Of a stretch of DNA of 41,450 bases, positions 1 through 7,380 are shown one piece after another. The notes below the pieces were generated by a model. The model made no database searches and was not told where the DNA came from. It was given only the letters and a program-made list of their open reading frames with translations. Made by a program: the position numbers and the translations under genes. Every line of letters begins with the position of its first letter. The first letter of the stretch is position 1. The stretch comes from Candidatus Zhuqueibacterota bacterium (GTDB taxonomy: Bacteria > Zhuqueibacterota > Zhuqueibacteria > Zhuqueibacterales > Zhuqueibacteraceae): NCBI GenBank assembly GCA_003576975.1, contig QEVD01000006.1, positions 1 to 41,450 of the forward strand, in the 5' to 3' direction.

Positions 1-423
1 GATGTTCTCCTCCCCGCCGGCAACGTTGATCACCGCTTTGCCCAGAATGATCACACCGCCCCACAAGCCGCGCGCATCCAGCGGAAGATCATTGAGATCA
101 TTGACATCATCCGCTTCCGCGGTGAAGATGATCGGATTCGTCGCCGTGCCGTTGGCAAAAATCTTGGCACCGCGCGCAATGATCAACGCGCTGGAATTCT
201 CCCCCTGACCCGGCTTGCCTTTGATCACCGTGCCCGCCTCGATGGTGAGCGTGGCGCCGTCCTCGACAAACACAAAGCCGTTCAACAGATAAATGTTGTC
301 CGCCGTCCAGGTCACGCTCTGGCCCGGCCCGATATCTGCATCAAAAACATTGACGATCGGGCGATCCTGCGCCAGCGCTAAAATCGGTAACCACAAAAAC
401 AGTAGACTAAACTTGCGAAGCAT
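1..423 (-). CDS. Secreted protein, partner of TonB-dependent receptor (partial, 3' end off window)
   Basis: The frame is open from ATG at 423 to the window edge, giving 141 codons of an incomplete gene. The first ~18 residues (MLRKFSLLFLWLPILALAQ) form a typical signal peptide. The mature part has repetitive parallel-beta-like segments (VTWTADNIYLLNGFVFVE, LTIEAGTVIKG, ANGTATNPIIFTAEAD), the pattern of large secreted proteins encoded beside TonB-dependent receptors in Bacteroidetes and relatives. A strong Shine-Dalgarno (GGGAGG) lies 6 bases before the ATG. It follows the 460-975 gene by 36 nt, so it is probably the third gene of the receptor operon. Its substrate and function cannot be read from this fragment. 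Confidence 0.75.
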   Translation of the reverse strand, partial: MLRKFSLLFLWLPILALAQDRPIVNVFDADIGPGQSVTWTADNIYLLNGFVFVEDGATLTIEAGTVIKGKPGQGENSSALIIARGAKIFANGTATNPIIFTAEADDVNDLNDLPLDARGLWGGVIILGKAVINVAGGEENI

Positions 424-459
424 GTAACACCTCCCTAGCGAGTTGAGAAATGGGATGAA

Positions 460-975
460 TTATGAGCGAGTATCCGATTGAAACATTTGCCGGGCCGTGA
501 GCAACATCTCATGCACGGTTCGGGCGATGGTTTCGGACAATTCCATTTTGTCTTTCATGGCTTTGATCATCACGGGCACGTAAAGCAAATCCTGAGGCTG
601 GCGGGCTATTGCAAACTCGTCGCCGGCTTTTTTGCCTTCAAATTGCGCAAGAAACTCAGGCGCAATGTCTCGGGCGTTTTCGATCACGACACTGGTGATC
701 GCGCCGCCGGTTGCAATGCCAACCAGCACATTAAACTCATTGCTGTCAATTGTCAGCGACCGTTGAATAACGTGCCCCAAAAACTTTTCTTCACCGGGAG
801 CATAGCCCTGATCCCAGGCGTCGCCGAGAAGTTGGTCGCCGGAAACGCGCACGTTGGTGCAAGCGTCAGCGCCGGGAAAAACCAGGGCACATTTCTGTTT
901 GGTCAATGGTTGCTGCGCCTGCGTAACGGGGGCAGCCAATAAAGCTCCCATCAGGATGAGATTGAAGATTCTCAT
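460..975 (-). CDS. Small secreted protein of unknown function
   Basis: This 171-residue protein begins with a clear signal peptide (MRIFNLILMGALLAAPVTQAQ). Shine-Dalgarno AAGGAG precedes the ATG. The mature part has two cysteines (KCALVF, DACTNV) that could form a disulfide. The central segment (VLVGIATGGAITSVVIENARD, followed by EFLAQFEGK) faintly resembles the fold of FMN-binding (RnfG/NqrC-type) domains, but the GATxSS flavin-attachment motif is absent, so no flavin role is claimed. It lies between the receptor gene and the secreted partner gene and probably belongs to their operon. Its function is unknown. Confidence 0.7.
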   Translation of the reverse strand: MRIFNLILMGALLAAPVTQAQQPLTKQKCALVFPGADACTNVRVSGDQLLGDAWDQGYAPGEEKFLGHVIQRSLTIDSNEFNVLVGIATGGAITSVVIENARDIAPEFLAQFEGKKAGDEFAIARQPQDLLYVPVMIKAMKDKMELSETIARTVHEMLLTARQMFQSDTRS

Positions 976-1025
976 ATTGAAGCTCCTTTCTTCATGATGC
1001 CGGATTGCCGGCGATTATGAGGGCC

Positions 1026-1057
1026 GGGGTCTGGGTGCGAATTTCACACCAGACCCC
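1026..1057 (-). other. Strong intergenic hairpin within the receptor operon
   Basis: GGGGTCTGG (1026-1034) and CCAGACCCC (1049-1057) form nine perfect base pairs, extendable by GTG/CAC. It lies between the receptor stop and the 171-residue secreted protein gene. No T-run follows on the minus strand, so it is not a classical terminator. It could stabilise the upstream message end or partly uncouple expression of the downstream genes (inference). Confidence 0.55.
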
Positions 1058-1168
1058 AAACCCATCGCCTCTAGAAAGGAAGCCCGTGAAGATCAAGACA
1101 TGTTACAATCGTCGTGTCATCAACTCGCCAGGGAGGTGAATGACGGTGTGCGAAACGACACTCCCGTG

Positions 1169-4041
1169 CTACTCGATATTGTACGTCAAGCCGAGAGAGT
1201 ACGTCCGTCCCAACTTGTGTTCACGGGACACGTAATCCACTTCTTTGAAGTGATGCACCTTGCGAATGCTGGTATCGAGCAGATTCTTTCCAGAGGCTTT
1301 GATTGTCAAGCCGCTCCACACGCGTTGCGAAGCCGTCAAATCAAGCGTGCCGCGCGGCTGTTCGTAGATGTTCGGCGTGCCGCCCAAACTGATTTCAGAC
1401 AGGCGCTCGCCGAAGATGTTGTAATAAAGTCCCGCCGTGGTGCCGCTGGTGATGTTGTCATAAGACAAGTCAACATTCAGCAGATAAGGCGACTGACCTT
1501 GCAACTCACGAGTGCCGCTGGCCTGCGGGTCAAGCTCGCGCAGCGTCGCCAGCTCTTTGGCGGGAATATCGACTTGCGAATGCACCAGCGTGAGATTGCC
1601 GCCGATCTGAAAATTTCTCAGCGCCGGGGCAACGCGATCCAGGCGTTGGCGCACTTCGAACTCCGCGCCAAACACGACAGCCTCGGCAACGTTTTGGAAT
1701 TGGCCTTGATTGTTATTGGACACGATGGCGCGCTCGATGGGATTTTCAAAACGCTTGTAGAAGCCGCTGACGGCGTAAATCTCTCCGGGTCGCGCGAACC
1801 ATTCCCAGCGCATGTCATAATTGTCGACCAGCGTGCGCTTGAGATTCGGATTTCCGACAAAGATAAAATCGCCGACGAAATCAAACGAGGCGAAGGGCGC
1901 CAATTCGCGGAACGTGGGACGCGCCAGGGTTTTGCCGTAGGCGGCGCGCACGTTCATGTTGGATTGCAACTCATACACAAAATTGATCGACGGCAGAAAA
2001 TCTTCGGTTTCCAGCCCGCCCCTCGGCTTTTGCGGATCCTGGCTGGCAACGTTCATATCTGTGGTTTCGAAGCGCACGCCGCCAATGAAGCGCAGCTTGT
2101 TTAACAGCGGCAAGTCGAGCATGCCGAAGAAGGCCGTGATCGTTTGATCGCCGTCATAATTATTGGCCAATTGGCTGCCGTCAACGATATAGTTTCCGAA
2201 GCGATAGCGGCCGCCGGTGCTGTCCACAATGCCGACCATCGAAGTTGAAAAAAAGCCGAACGGATCGCCATTGTAGCGCGCCGAGGAAGATTGATGAAAT
2301 TCGAAGCGACGCTCGCGGAAAAGGCGATCCTTCGTGCTATGCAAGCCGCCAAATTTAAAATTGGCTTGCAGCCCGCGCCATTGCTTGAATGGAAGCGTCG
2401 CGGTGAGCTTCGATTCCCACTGTTCCTCATCCAGATTGCGGTAGTAATGCACCGGGCGGGAATAGTTGGAAGGCGAGATCGAATAGAACGTTTGCGCCGC
2501 GCCGTTGCGCTCGATTGGTGTGAAATCATTGCTGAAGAAACGCAAGTCCGGCTCGTCCTGCGCGGTGTTGGTTAACGAGCTGGTCCACTCGACGCGCATG
2601 CCGGCCAGGTTGGGCAGAAAATGCGAGCCGCTCAATTGCGCCGATCTTAATTTGCGCTCGGTGTATTGCAACACGCGCGTTTCATAAAACGTTCCGGCTG
2701 CAAGATCGCGCGGCATCGGCCCCATTTGATAGCGCGCCACCGACTCGCCGCTGCGGTTGTACATGAAATTGCTCGAGAGCTCATGATGCGTCGATAACTT
2801 GTAGGAAAGCGACAACAAGCCGCCCCACAACACTTCATCGGCGCTGCGATCGTCCGAAAGCAGATAGAGATTGTTCAGCTCGTTGACTTCGGCAACTTTG
2901 CCGGAGAGTTGATATTGTGCGGTGGTGCCGTCGCGATAAGAAGAAAGCGCGCGGCTGTAACTCAAACTGCCCAAAAAACCGAGCGGGCGATTGAACAGCG
3001 TTACTTGATCGCCGACCGAAAACGAATAGCTTTGATCGATGGGCGCGGATTTTCGATGGGCGCGGATTTCATCGTCGGCGCAAGCTGGGAAGAAAAGGCT
3101 TTCGAAGCGCGATCGAGCGCATAAGCCTGCTGCGCGTTGTTAAATGCCGAACCGATGTTGGGAATCACGGCCTGCGGGTCTGCAATCAACTCCGGCAGAT
3201 CGCGCGTACCGTCATCAAAGCCGAGCCAGTCTTTGTTGCCGCCGGAATACGTAAGGAAGTTGTCTTTTAAGCTTGTTTGCGTATTGAAAGAAGTCGAGGT
3301 CGAGACCGTCAGCGAGAACGATTCAGGATAAGAACGCGTGGCAATATCCACTGTGCCGCCGGTGAAGCTGCCGGGTTTGTCGGGCGTGAAGGTTTTGACG
3401 GTGACGATGTTGTCGAGCAATTTGCTGGGAAACAAATCGAGTGAAACCGTGTTGCGGTCCGGATTGGCGCTGGGCCGATCGCCCAGGCCGCGCACGTAGA
3501 CGTATTTTCCATCCACGATCGAAGCGCCGGTCACCTGCTCCATCGCGTCTGCGGCGCTGCCGCTGCCGGAGCGTGAAATCGCCTCCGCGCTGATGGCGTC
3601 GCTCACTGCTGCAGATTTTTGCCGATTCTTGAGCAACGAGGCTTCGGTATTCTTCAAAGCTTGCGCCTCCACCACCACTTCATCTTGCTGCAGCACTTCT
3701 GATTTCAATGAGAAATCAAGTGCGGCAACCCCGTTGTCAGATACCGTAACGTTGGTCACGCGCAGCCGCGCATACCCAATCATCGAGGCGACAACAGTGT
3801 GCGTGCCCGGCGGCACGGCATTGATCGTGTAAAGTCCATCAATGTCAGTCGCCGCTCCCAGCGTCGTGCCTTCGATCAAAACATTTACTCCCGGCAGAGC
3901 TTCACCGGTTTGGGCGTCGACCGCTTTGCCCTTGATTTTGCCGCCTGCCGGAACGCCTGCCGTCACGGCTGCGGCCATGCTCATGAAAACGGCAAGAATT
4001 GCCGCTTTGAGCATGTTTAACATCTTCGTACTTGTGGTCAT
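1169..4041 (-). pseudogene. TonB-dependent receptor with carboxypeptidase-regulatory-like N-terminus, frameshifted
   Basis: The gene starts at ATG 4041 with SD AAGGAG seven bases upstream and a signal peptide. Next come a CarboxypepD_reg-like beta domain (GKAVDAQTGEALPGVNVLIE), a plug domain (YVRGLGDR, LDLFPSKLLDNIVTVKTFT, PGSFTGG) and a long beta-barrel ending in YSLGLTYNIE. As written, the frame stops at 3001 and resumes in another frame to 1169. The break is an exact 17-bp tandem duplication (3036-3069). Removing one copy gives one continuous 951-residue protein, normal for this family. The plug also appears to lack about a dozen residues after VRGLGDR, where relatives carry a Y-S-x-T-x-L-N-G-type segment. 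It would import a ligand across the outer membrane using TonB energy. The ligand is unknown, and with both lesions this copy may be inactive or phase-off. An assembly error is the alternative. Confidence 0.9.
3036..3069. repeat. Perfect 17-bp tandem duplication causing frameshift
   Basis: TCGATGGGCGCGGATTT occurs twice head to tail at 3036-3052 and 3053-3069. Seventeen is not a multiple of three, so the second copy shifts the receptor frame. Deleting one copy restores a sensible protein: the reading runs from LAPTMKSAPI straight into DQSYSFSVGDQVTLFN and on to GSLSYSRALSS. Confidence 0.97.
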
Positions 4042-4133
4042 AGTGCTTCTCCTTTCGATATTAGAGGCGTGTGGGTAGCGCCGTCGCTTTACCCGGGAGA
4101 AGTATAACGTGTAAAGATTAATTCGGAATGAAT

Positions 4134-4160
4134 GACACATTAAAAGATTGTTAACGTGTC
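4134..4160. promoter_or_regulatory. Inverted repeat upstream of receptor gene, candidate operator
   Basis: GACACATTAA (4134-4143) and TTAACGTGTC (4151-4160) form arms of ten with one mismatch around a 7-nt centre. It lies 93-119 bp before the receptor start, in the 213-bp gap after the receiver-domain gene. The size and symmetry suit a dimeric repressor or activator site. The regulator is unknown, and a transcribed hairpin is the alternative. Confidence 0.4.
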
Positions 4161-4254
4161 AACCGAGAGAAGGGAATTGGGGGAAGGAGGAGAACAAATA
4201 GGGAATGGAATATCAAGAGATTGAGAGCTTCATATTAACTTAACATGAAGCTCA

Positions 4255-4713
4255 TCAGTTGAGGCTTTTGCCATTCTGCAAGAGCAGCGCAATTTCTTCT
4301 GTCTGAAAATAGCCCTCGCCAGGCGCATCTGCGACGACGGCATCCGCCGCCCAGTATCGAAAATTGCTGGCAAGATCCTGAGCCGGAGCGCGAAGAATGA
4401 TGGGCAAACGGGAATCGTGAGCGGAGATTTTACCGATGAGATCGAGGCCGTGCATGTCAGGCAAGACGGCATCGACAATCACGAGGTCAACCGGGGTATG
4501 GCGCAATGCTTTCAGCGCCTCATGCCCCAAAGACGTGCTCAGAACATGATAACCTTGCGACTCCATGTCCAATTTGCACATCTGGCGCTGCTGCGGGTCG
4601 CACATCACCAGCAATAAAGTCGCCAGGGGAAATTCGTCTGAAATCGCGATGGCGATTTCGTCACTGTGAAAGCTCTCTGCTTCGATAATAGACAAGATTA
4701 GGCTCCTTGACAT
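4255..4713 (-). CDS. Degenerate response-regulator receiver-domain protein
   Basis: The product is about 152 residues from ATG 4713, 10 nt after the STAS gene stop. A weak SD (GAGAA) supports this start; an in-frame start at 4752 would overlap the STAS gene. Residues ~31-148 fit a CheY-like receiver: an acidic-pocket Asp (VMCDP, D39) and a phosphoacceptor-like Asp (VDLVIVDAVLPDMHG, D81). The conserved Thr/Ser is replaced by Arg (PIILRAP) and the conserved Lys of the KP motif is absent (ADAVVADAPG). Phospho-switching is therefore doubtful, and it may be a phosphorylation-independent interaction domain. There is no output domain. Pairing with a STAS protein suggests a partner-switch type of signalling (inference). 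Confidence 0.75.
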   Translation of the reverse strand: MSRSLILSIIEAESFHSDEIAIAISDEFPLATLLLVMCDPQQRQMCKLDMESQGYHVLSTSLGHEALKALRHTPVDLVIVDAVLPDMHGLDLIGKISAHDSRLPIILRAPAQDLASNFRYWAADAVVADAPGEGYFQTEEIALLLQNGKSLN

Positions 4714-4723
4714 GTTGAATTTC

Positions 4724-5116
4724 TCAATCGGCCCAGGCAAAGAGGTACACAAGGTTGAGATTTTTCATCGTCATATAAACGTGACGGTGAATGCCGCATA
4801 CTTCCAACACCATGCCGCGGCTGTGCAATTTCTTAACGAATCTTGCCAAATGGTACAAACCGCCCAAGCTCAGCACTGGCAAGTTTTTCATGTCAATTGT
4901 CCAGTGCGTCGCGGGATAATGCAAAACCGTTTCCAAAAAGCGAGATAAGGCTGCCGCGCTTGGTCCGGCGATCACGCCTTGCAACACAATTTCCCCGCGC
5001 CGTTGCCCTTGGACAGCGGCATCTGCAAGTTCGAAACTGGCGAGAGGGGCTAGTTCGTTCCCGGCAAGCTCCTCATTCAAAACGGTTTGCACTCGCAGAG
5101 TTTTGTCTTGCGTCAT
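4724..5116 (-). CDS. STAS-domain protein (anti-sigma-factor-antagonist-like)
   Basis: The product is 130 residues from ATG 5116, chosen for its SD AAGGAG six bases upstream. After a ~35-residue N-terminal segment, the rest fits a STAS fold: a beta strand (GEIVLQGVIAG), a helix (AAALSRFLETVLHY), then WTIDMKNLPVLSLGGLYHL, where the Ser in LSLGG occupies the usual regulatory phosphoserine position of SpoIIAA/RsbV proteins. It is followed after 10 nt by the degenerate receiver gene. No anti-sigma kinase or sigma factor lies nearby, so its partner must be elsewhere. The family assignment is moderately secure, the biological role unknown. Confidence 0.7.
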   Translation of the reverse strand: MTQDKTLRVQTVLNEELAGNELAPLASFELADAAVQGQRRGEIVLQGVIAGPSAAALSRFLETVLHYPATHWTIDMKNLPVLSLGGLYHLARFVKKLHSRGMVLEVCGIHRHVYMTMKNLNLVYLFAWAD

Positions 5117-5624
5117 GATGATCTCCTTTAAGCCGTTGATTATATATTGCATTGACCGATGTTGAGAAACAGGAGGTAATCAACTGCAACGCGCACAATT
5201 TTACTAAAATTCGAGGAGCGTGTTGTCATGAGCAGGTAGCCATTTTGTAAAATCGTCGTTACAAAAAACAGTTTTTTTGTACGAATTGACAGCCCCAATC
5301 TAAACCAAAGACATCATGTAAAAATAAAAAACTGATGAAGAAAACGTTAAGAGCTGTTTCGTGATATTTTACAGAATCTTTACGGTTTATTAATCGTGAA
5401 TTAATCCACGAGTCATAAATCGTTGTCGAAATGTCGTTTTATGCGCAAACCGGCGCGGACGAAAACTCCGTGTGACAGGGTACCGAGAGAAGTCATCACG
5501 GACTTTTAGGCAGTCGCCTACTTCGGGGCTTCCATATGAAGGAAAAATTCACTAAACTTACGGCAAAGTACGCGCCAGCTAAACCGGTTCCGCATTCTTA
5601 AATTTTCAAAACCCAGGCCGTCTC
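5117..5624. other. Gene-free divergent intergenic region (508 bp)
   Basis: No plausible coding frame lies here. It separates the minus-strand STAS/receiver pair from the plus-strand phosphatase-two-component operon, so it must hold two divergent promoters. The left half is AT-rich. The right half (5445-5590) is GC-richer and foldable (see the leader RNA entry). Confidence 0.7.
5448..5589 (+). promoter_or_regulatory. Candidate structured leader RNA with alternative hairpins upstream of Ppx/GppA gene
   Basis: GCGCGGA (5453-5459) can pair with TCCGTGT (5467-5473). The same bases TCCGTGTGA (5467-5475) can instead pair with TCA-T-CACGGA (5493-5502) with one bulge, so the two stems are mutually exclusive. 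A third hairpin TAGGC/GCCTA (5507-5520) follows. GGCGCG (5452-5457) can also pair with CGCGCC (5571-5576) just before the gene. Alternative pairing of this type is expected in riboswitches or protein-binding leaders. It does not match the consensus of any riboswitch class I could recall (c-di-GMP, TPP, cobalamin, SAM, fluoride, glutamine, THF). Confidence 0.35.
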
Positions 5625-6515
5625 TTGAAATTCGCAGCCATCGATATCGGTTCCAACGCGGTTCGCCTGCTCTTCGCAAATGTTTTCGAGGAGAAACAGA
5701 AAACCAGTTTTCGCAAGGAATCGCTTATTCGCATGCCGTTGCGCCTCGGCACGGATGTTTTCACGCATGGCCGGCTTTCGCAAGAAAAGGCTGATGATCT
5801 CTTGAAAATGATGACGGCGTTCAAATATCTCATTGAAACGCAGCGGCCCTTGGCGTTTCGGGCGTGCGCCACTTCGGCGATGCGCGAGGCGGCCAACGGC
5901 GCAGAGGTGACGGCGCGAATTCTCGCGCAAACCGGTATTGCCATTGAAATCATCGACGGCAAAAAGGAAGCGGAGTTGATTTATTCGAATCACATCGCCG
6001 ATAATCTTGCGCCGGGAATGTCGTATCTGTACATCGATGTGGGCGGCGGCAGCACCGAGTTGACGTTGATTTCAAACAATCAGACGGTGGCTTCCGCGTC
6101 ATTCGATATCGGCACGGTGCGCATGCTCAATGATCTCGTCACCCTAAGCGCATGGACGGCGCTTAAAGTGTGGGTGAAGAAAACCACGGCAGATCATCGC
6201 CCGCTTGCCGCCATCGGCACCGGCGGCAACATCAACAAGTATTTCAGCTTGTCCGAACAGCGCGAGGGCAAGCCCTTGGCGTTCAAAAAACTGCGCAGCC
6301 TGTATGCGTTTTTGCAGGCACACTCATTGGCCGAGCGCATTGAACAGTTGGGCTTGAAACCCGACCGCGCGGACGTCATCATTCCCGCGGGGCGCATTTA
6401 TTTGTCAATTATGAAATGGGCGGATATTGCGCAGATTTACGTGCCGCAAGTCGGCTTGTCGGATGGCATGATACACACTTTGTATGAAGAGTATAAAAAA
6501 ACGCGCAAACCTTGA
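5625..6515 (+). CDS. Ppx/GppA family phosphatase (exopolyphosphatase / guanosine pentaphosphatase)
   Basis: This 296-residue protein has the ASKHA ATPase-like fold of Ppx/GppA. The phosphate-1 motif is at the N-terminus (IDIGSNAVRLL) and the second glycine-rich motif is YIDVGGGSTELTLIS; ACATSAMREA and AAIGTGGNINK are also family segments. It is about 300 residues, the short Ppx/GppA form without the C-terminal HD-like domain. Family members split polyphosphate or convert pppGpp to ppGpp; sequence alone does not decide which. The start is TTG at 5625 with only a weak ribosome site. It lies 33 nt upstream of a PhoB-like regulator and its kinase, consistent with a role in phosphate or polyphosphate balance. 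Confidence 0.88.
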   Translation: MKFAAIDIGSNAVRLLFANVFEEKQKTSFRKESLIRMPLRLGTDVFTHGRLSQEKADDLLKMMTAFKYLIETQRPLAFRACATSAMREAANGAEVTARILAQTGIAIEIIDGKKEAELIYSNHIADNLAPGMSYLYIDVGGGSTELTLISNNQTVASASFDIGTVRMLNDLVTLSAWTALKVWVKKTTADHRPLAAIGTGGNINKYFSLSEQREGKPLAFKKLRSLYAFLQAHSLAERIEQLGLKPDRADVIIPAGRIYLSIMKWADIAQIYVPQVGLSDGMIHTLYEEYKKTRKP

Positions 6516-6548
6516 GCTTGCGCGGGTTCAACCATTTTAGAGGCGGCC

Positions 6549-7241
6549 ATGTCAAAACAAATTTTGATCGTTGACGACGAACAGGATATTCTCGATCTAA
6601 TCAAGTACAATCTCGAGGCGGAGGGTTACCACACCCTGCTCGCGCGCGACGGCGTGCAGGCGCTGAAACTGGCGCAAACCGGTTCACCGGACTTGATCAT
6701 CCTCGATGTCATGCTGCCCGGCAAGGACGGCTGGCAGGTGATGCGCGAGCTGCGGCAAAACTCCGATACCAAAAACATTCCGGTGATTTTTCTCACGGCG
6801 CGCTCGAGTGAAATCGATGAAGTCGTCGGCATCGAGCTGGGAGCGGATGACTATATCATCAAACCGATCAGCATTCGCAAGTTGCTGGCGCGCGTCAAAA
6901 TGGTGCTGCGCAAGGCCGCACCGGTTGCCCCGGCGGTTGACGAATTCCTGAATTTCGGCGAGGTGCAGATCAACACGTTGAACTACTCGGTCAAAGTCGA
7001 GGGCAAAGAAATACCCTTCACCAAAAAAGAATTCGAAGTTCTGGTGTTTCTCGCGGAGCGGCCGGGCCGCGTCGTAACTCGCGAAACCTTGCTGAACGAG
7101 ATCTGGGGCGACAATGTCGTGGTGATCGACCGCACGATTGACGTTCATATTCGAAAAATTCGCGAAAAACTCGGCGAAAAAAACATGCATATGATCGAGA
7201 CGATCAAAGGCGTTGGCTATCGCATGAAAGCTGAAAATTAG
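6549..7241 (+). CDS. PhoB-like OmpR-family response regulator
   Basis: This 230-residue protein has a receiver domain (1-120) with acidic pocket D9/D10, phosphoacceptor D53 (LIILDVMLPGKDG), T83 and K105 (IIKP) all intact. A C-terminal OmpR/PhoB winged helix follows (FTKKEFEVLVFLAERPGRVVTR, then IDVHIRKIREKLG and IETIKGVGYRM). An SD-like AGAGG lies just before the ATG. The gene lies between the phosphatase and the sensor kinase and is very likely phosphorylated by that kinase. PhoB-type regulators control phosphate uptake. That target is supported here only by similarity and the Ppx/GppA neighbour, so the symbol is withheld. Confidence 0.93.
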   Translation: MSKQILIVDDEQDILDLIKYNLEAEGYHTLLARDGVQALKLAQTGSPDLIILDVMLPGKDGWQVMRELRQNSDTKNIPVIFLTARSSEIDEVVGIELGADDYIIKPISIRKLLARVKMVLRKAAPVAPAVDEFLNFGEVQINTLNYSVKVEGKEIPFTKKEFEVLVFLAERPGRVVTRETLLNEIWGDNVVVIDRTIDVHIRKIREKLGEKNMHMIETIKGVGYRMKAEN

Positions 7242-7287
7242 ACGCACGGGGAACGGTGTTGGCGACTTAAACTAACACAGATCATGT

Positions 7288-7319
7288 CGAGGCTCAAAAG
7301 TACCCATGCCATAGCCTCG
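7288..7319 (+). other. Hairpin between response regulator and kinase genes
   Basis: CGAGGCT (7288-7294) and AGCCTCG (7313-7319) form seven perfect pairs with an 18-nt loop, in the 139-nt gap of an otherwise compact operon. No T-run follows, so it is not a typical terminator. It may tune kinase expression relative to the regulator (inference). Confidence 0.4.
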
Positions 7320-7380
7320 GCTGTCGGCAGAACGTATTCATGCCACGCTCAGCCATTCTGCTTATTGAAACAACTCACCC

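Noticed and set aside
2-208. Plus-strand frame at the left edge
   Set aside because: Antisense to the partial secreted protein, which has a signal peptide, a strong SD and a sensible composition.
1100-2104. Long plus-strand open frame (334 codons)
   Set aside because: It is fully antisense to the TonB-dependent receptor barrel, with no ribosome site and no recognisable domain; the receptor frame is clearly the coding one.
5448-5589. Known riboswitch class (c-di-GMP, TPP, cobalamin, fluoride, glutamine, THF)
   Set aside because: Short similarities such as GCAAACC occur, but the rest of each consensus is missing; kept only as an unclassified leader.
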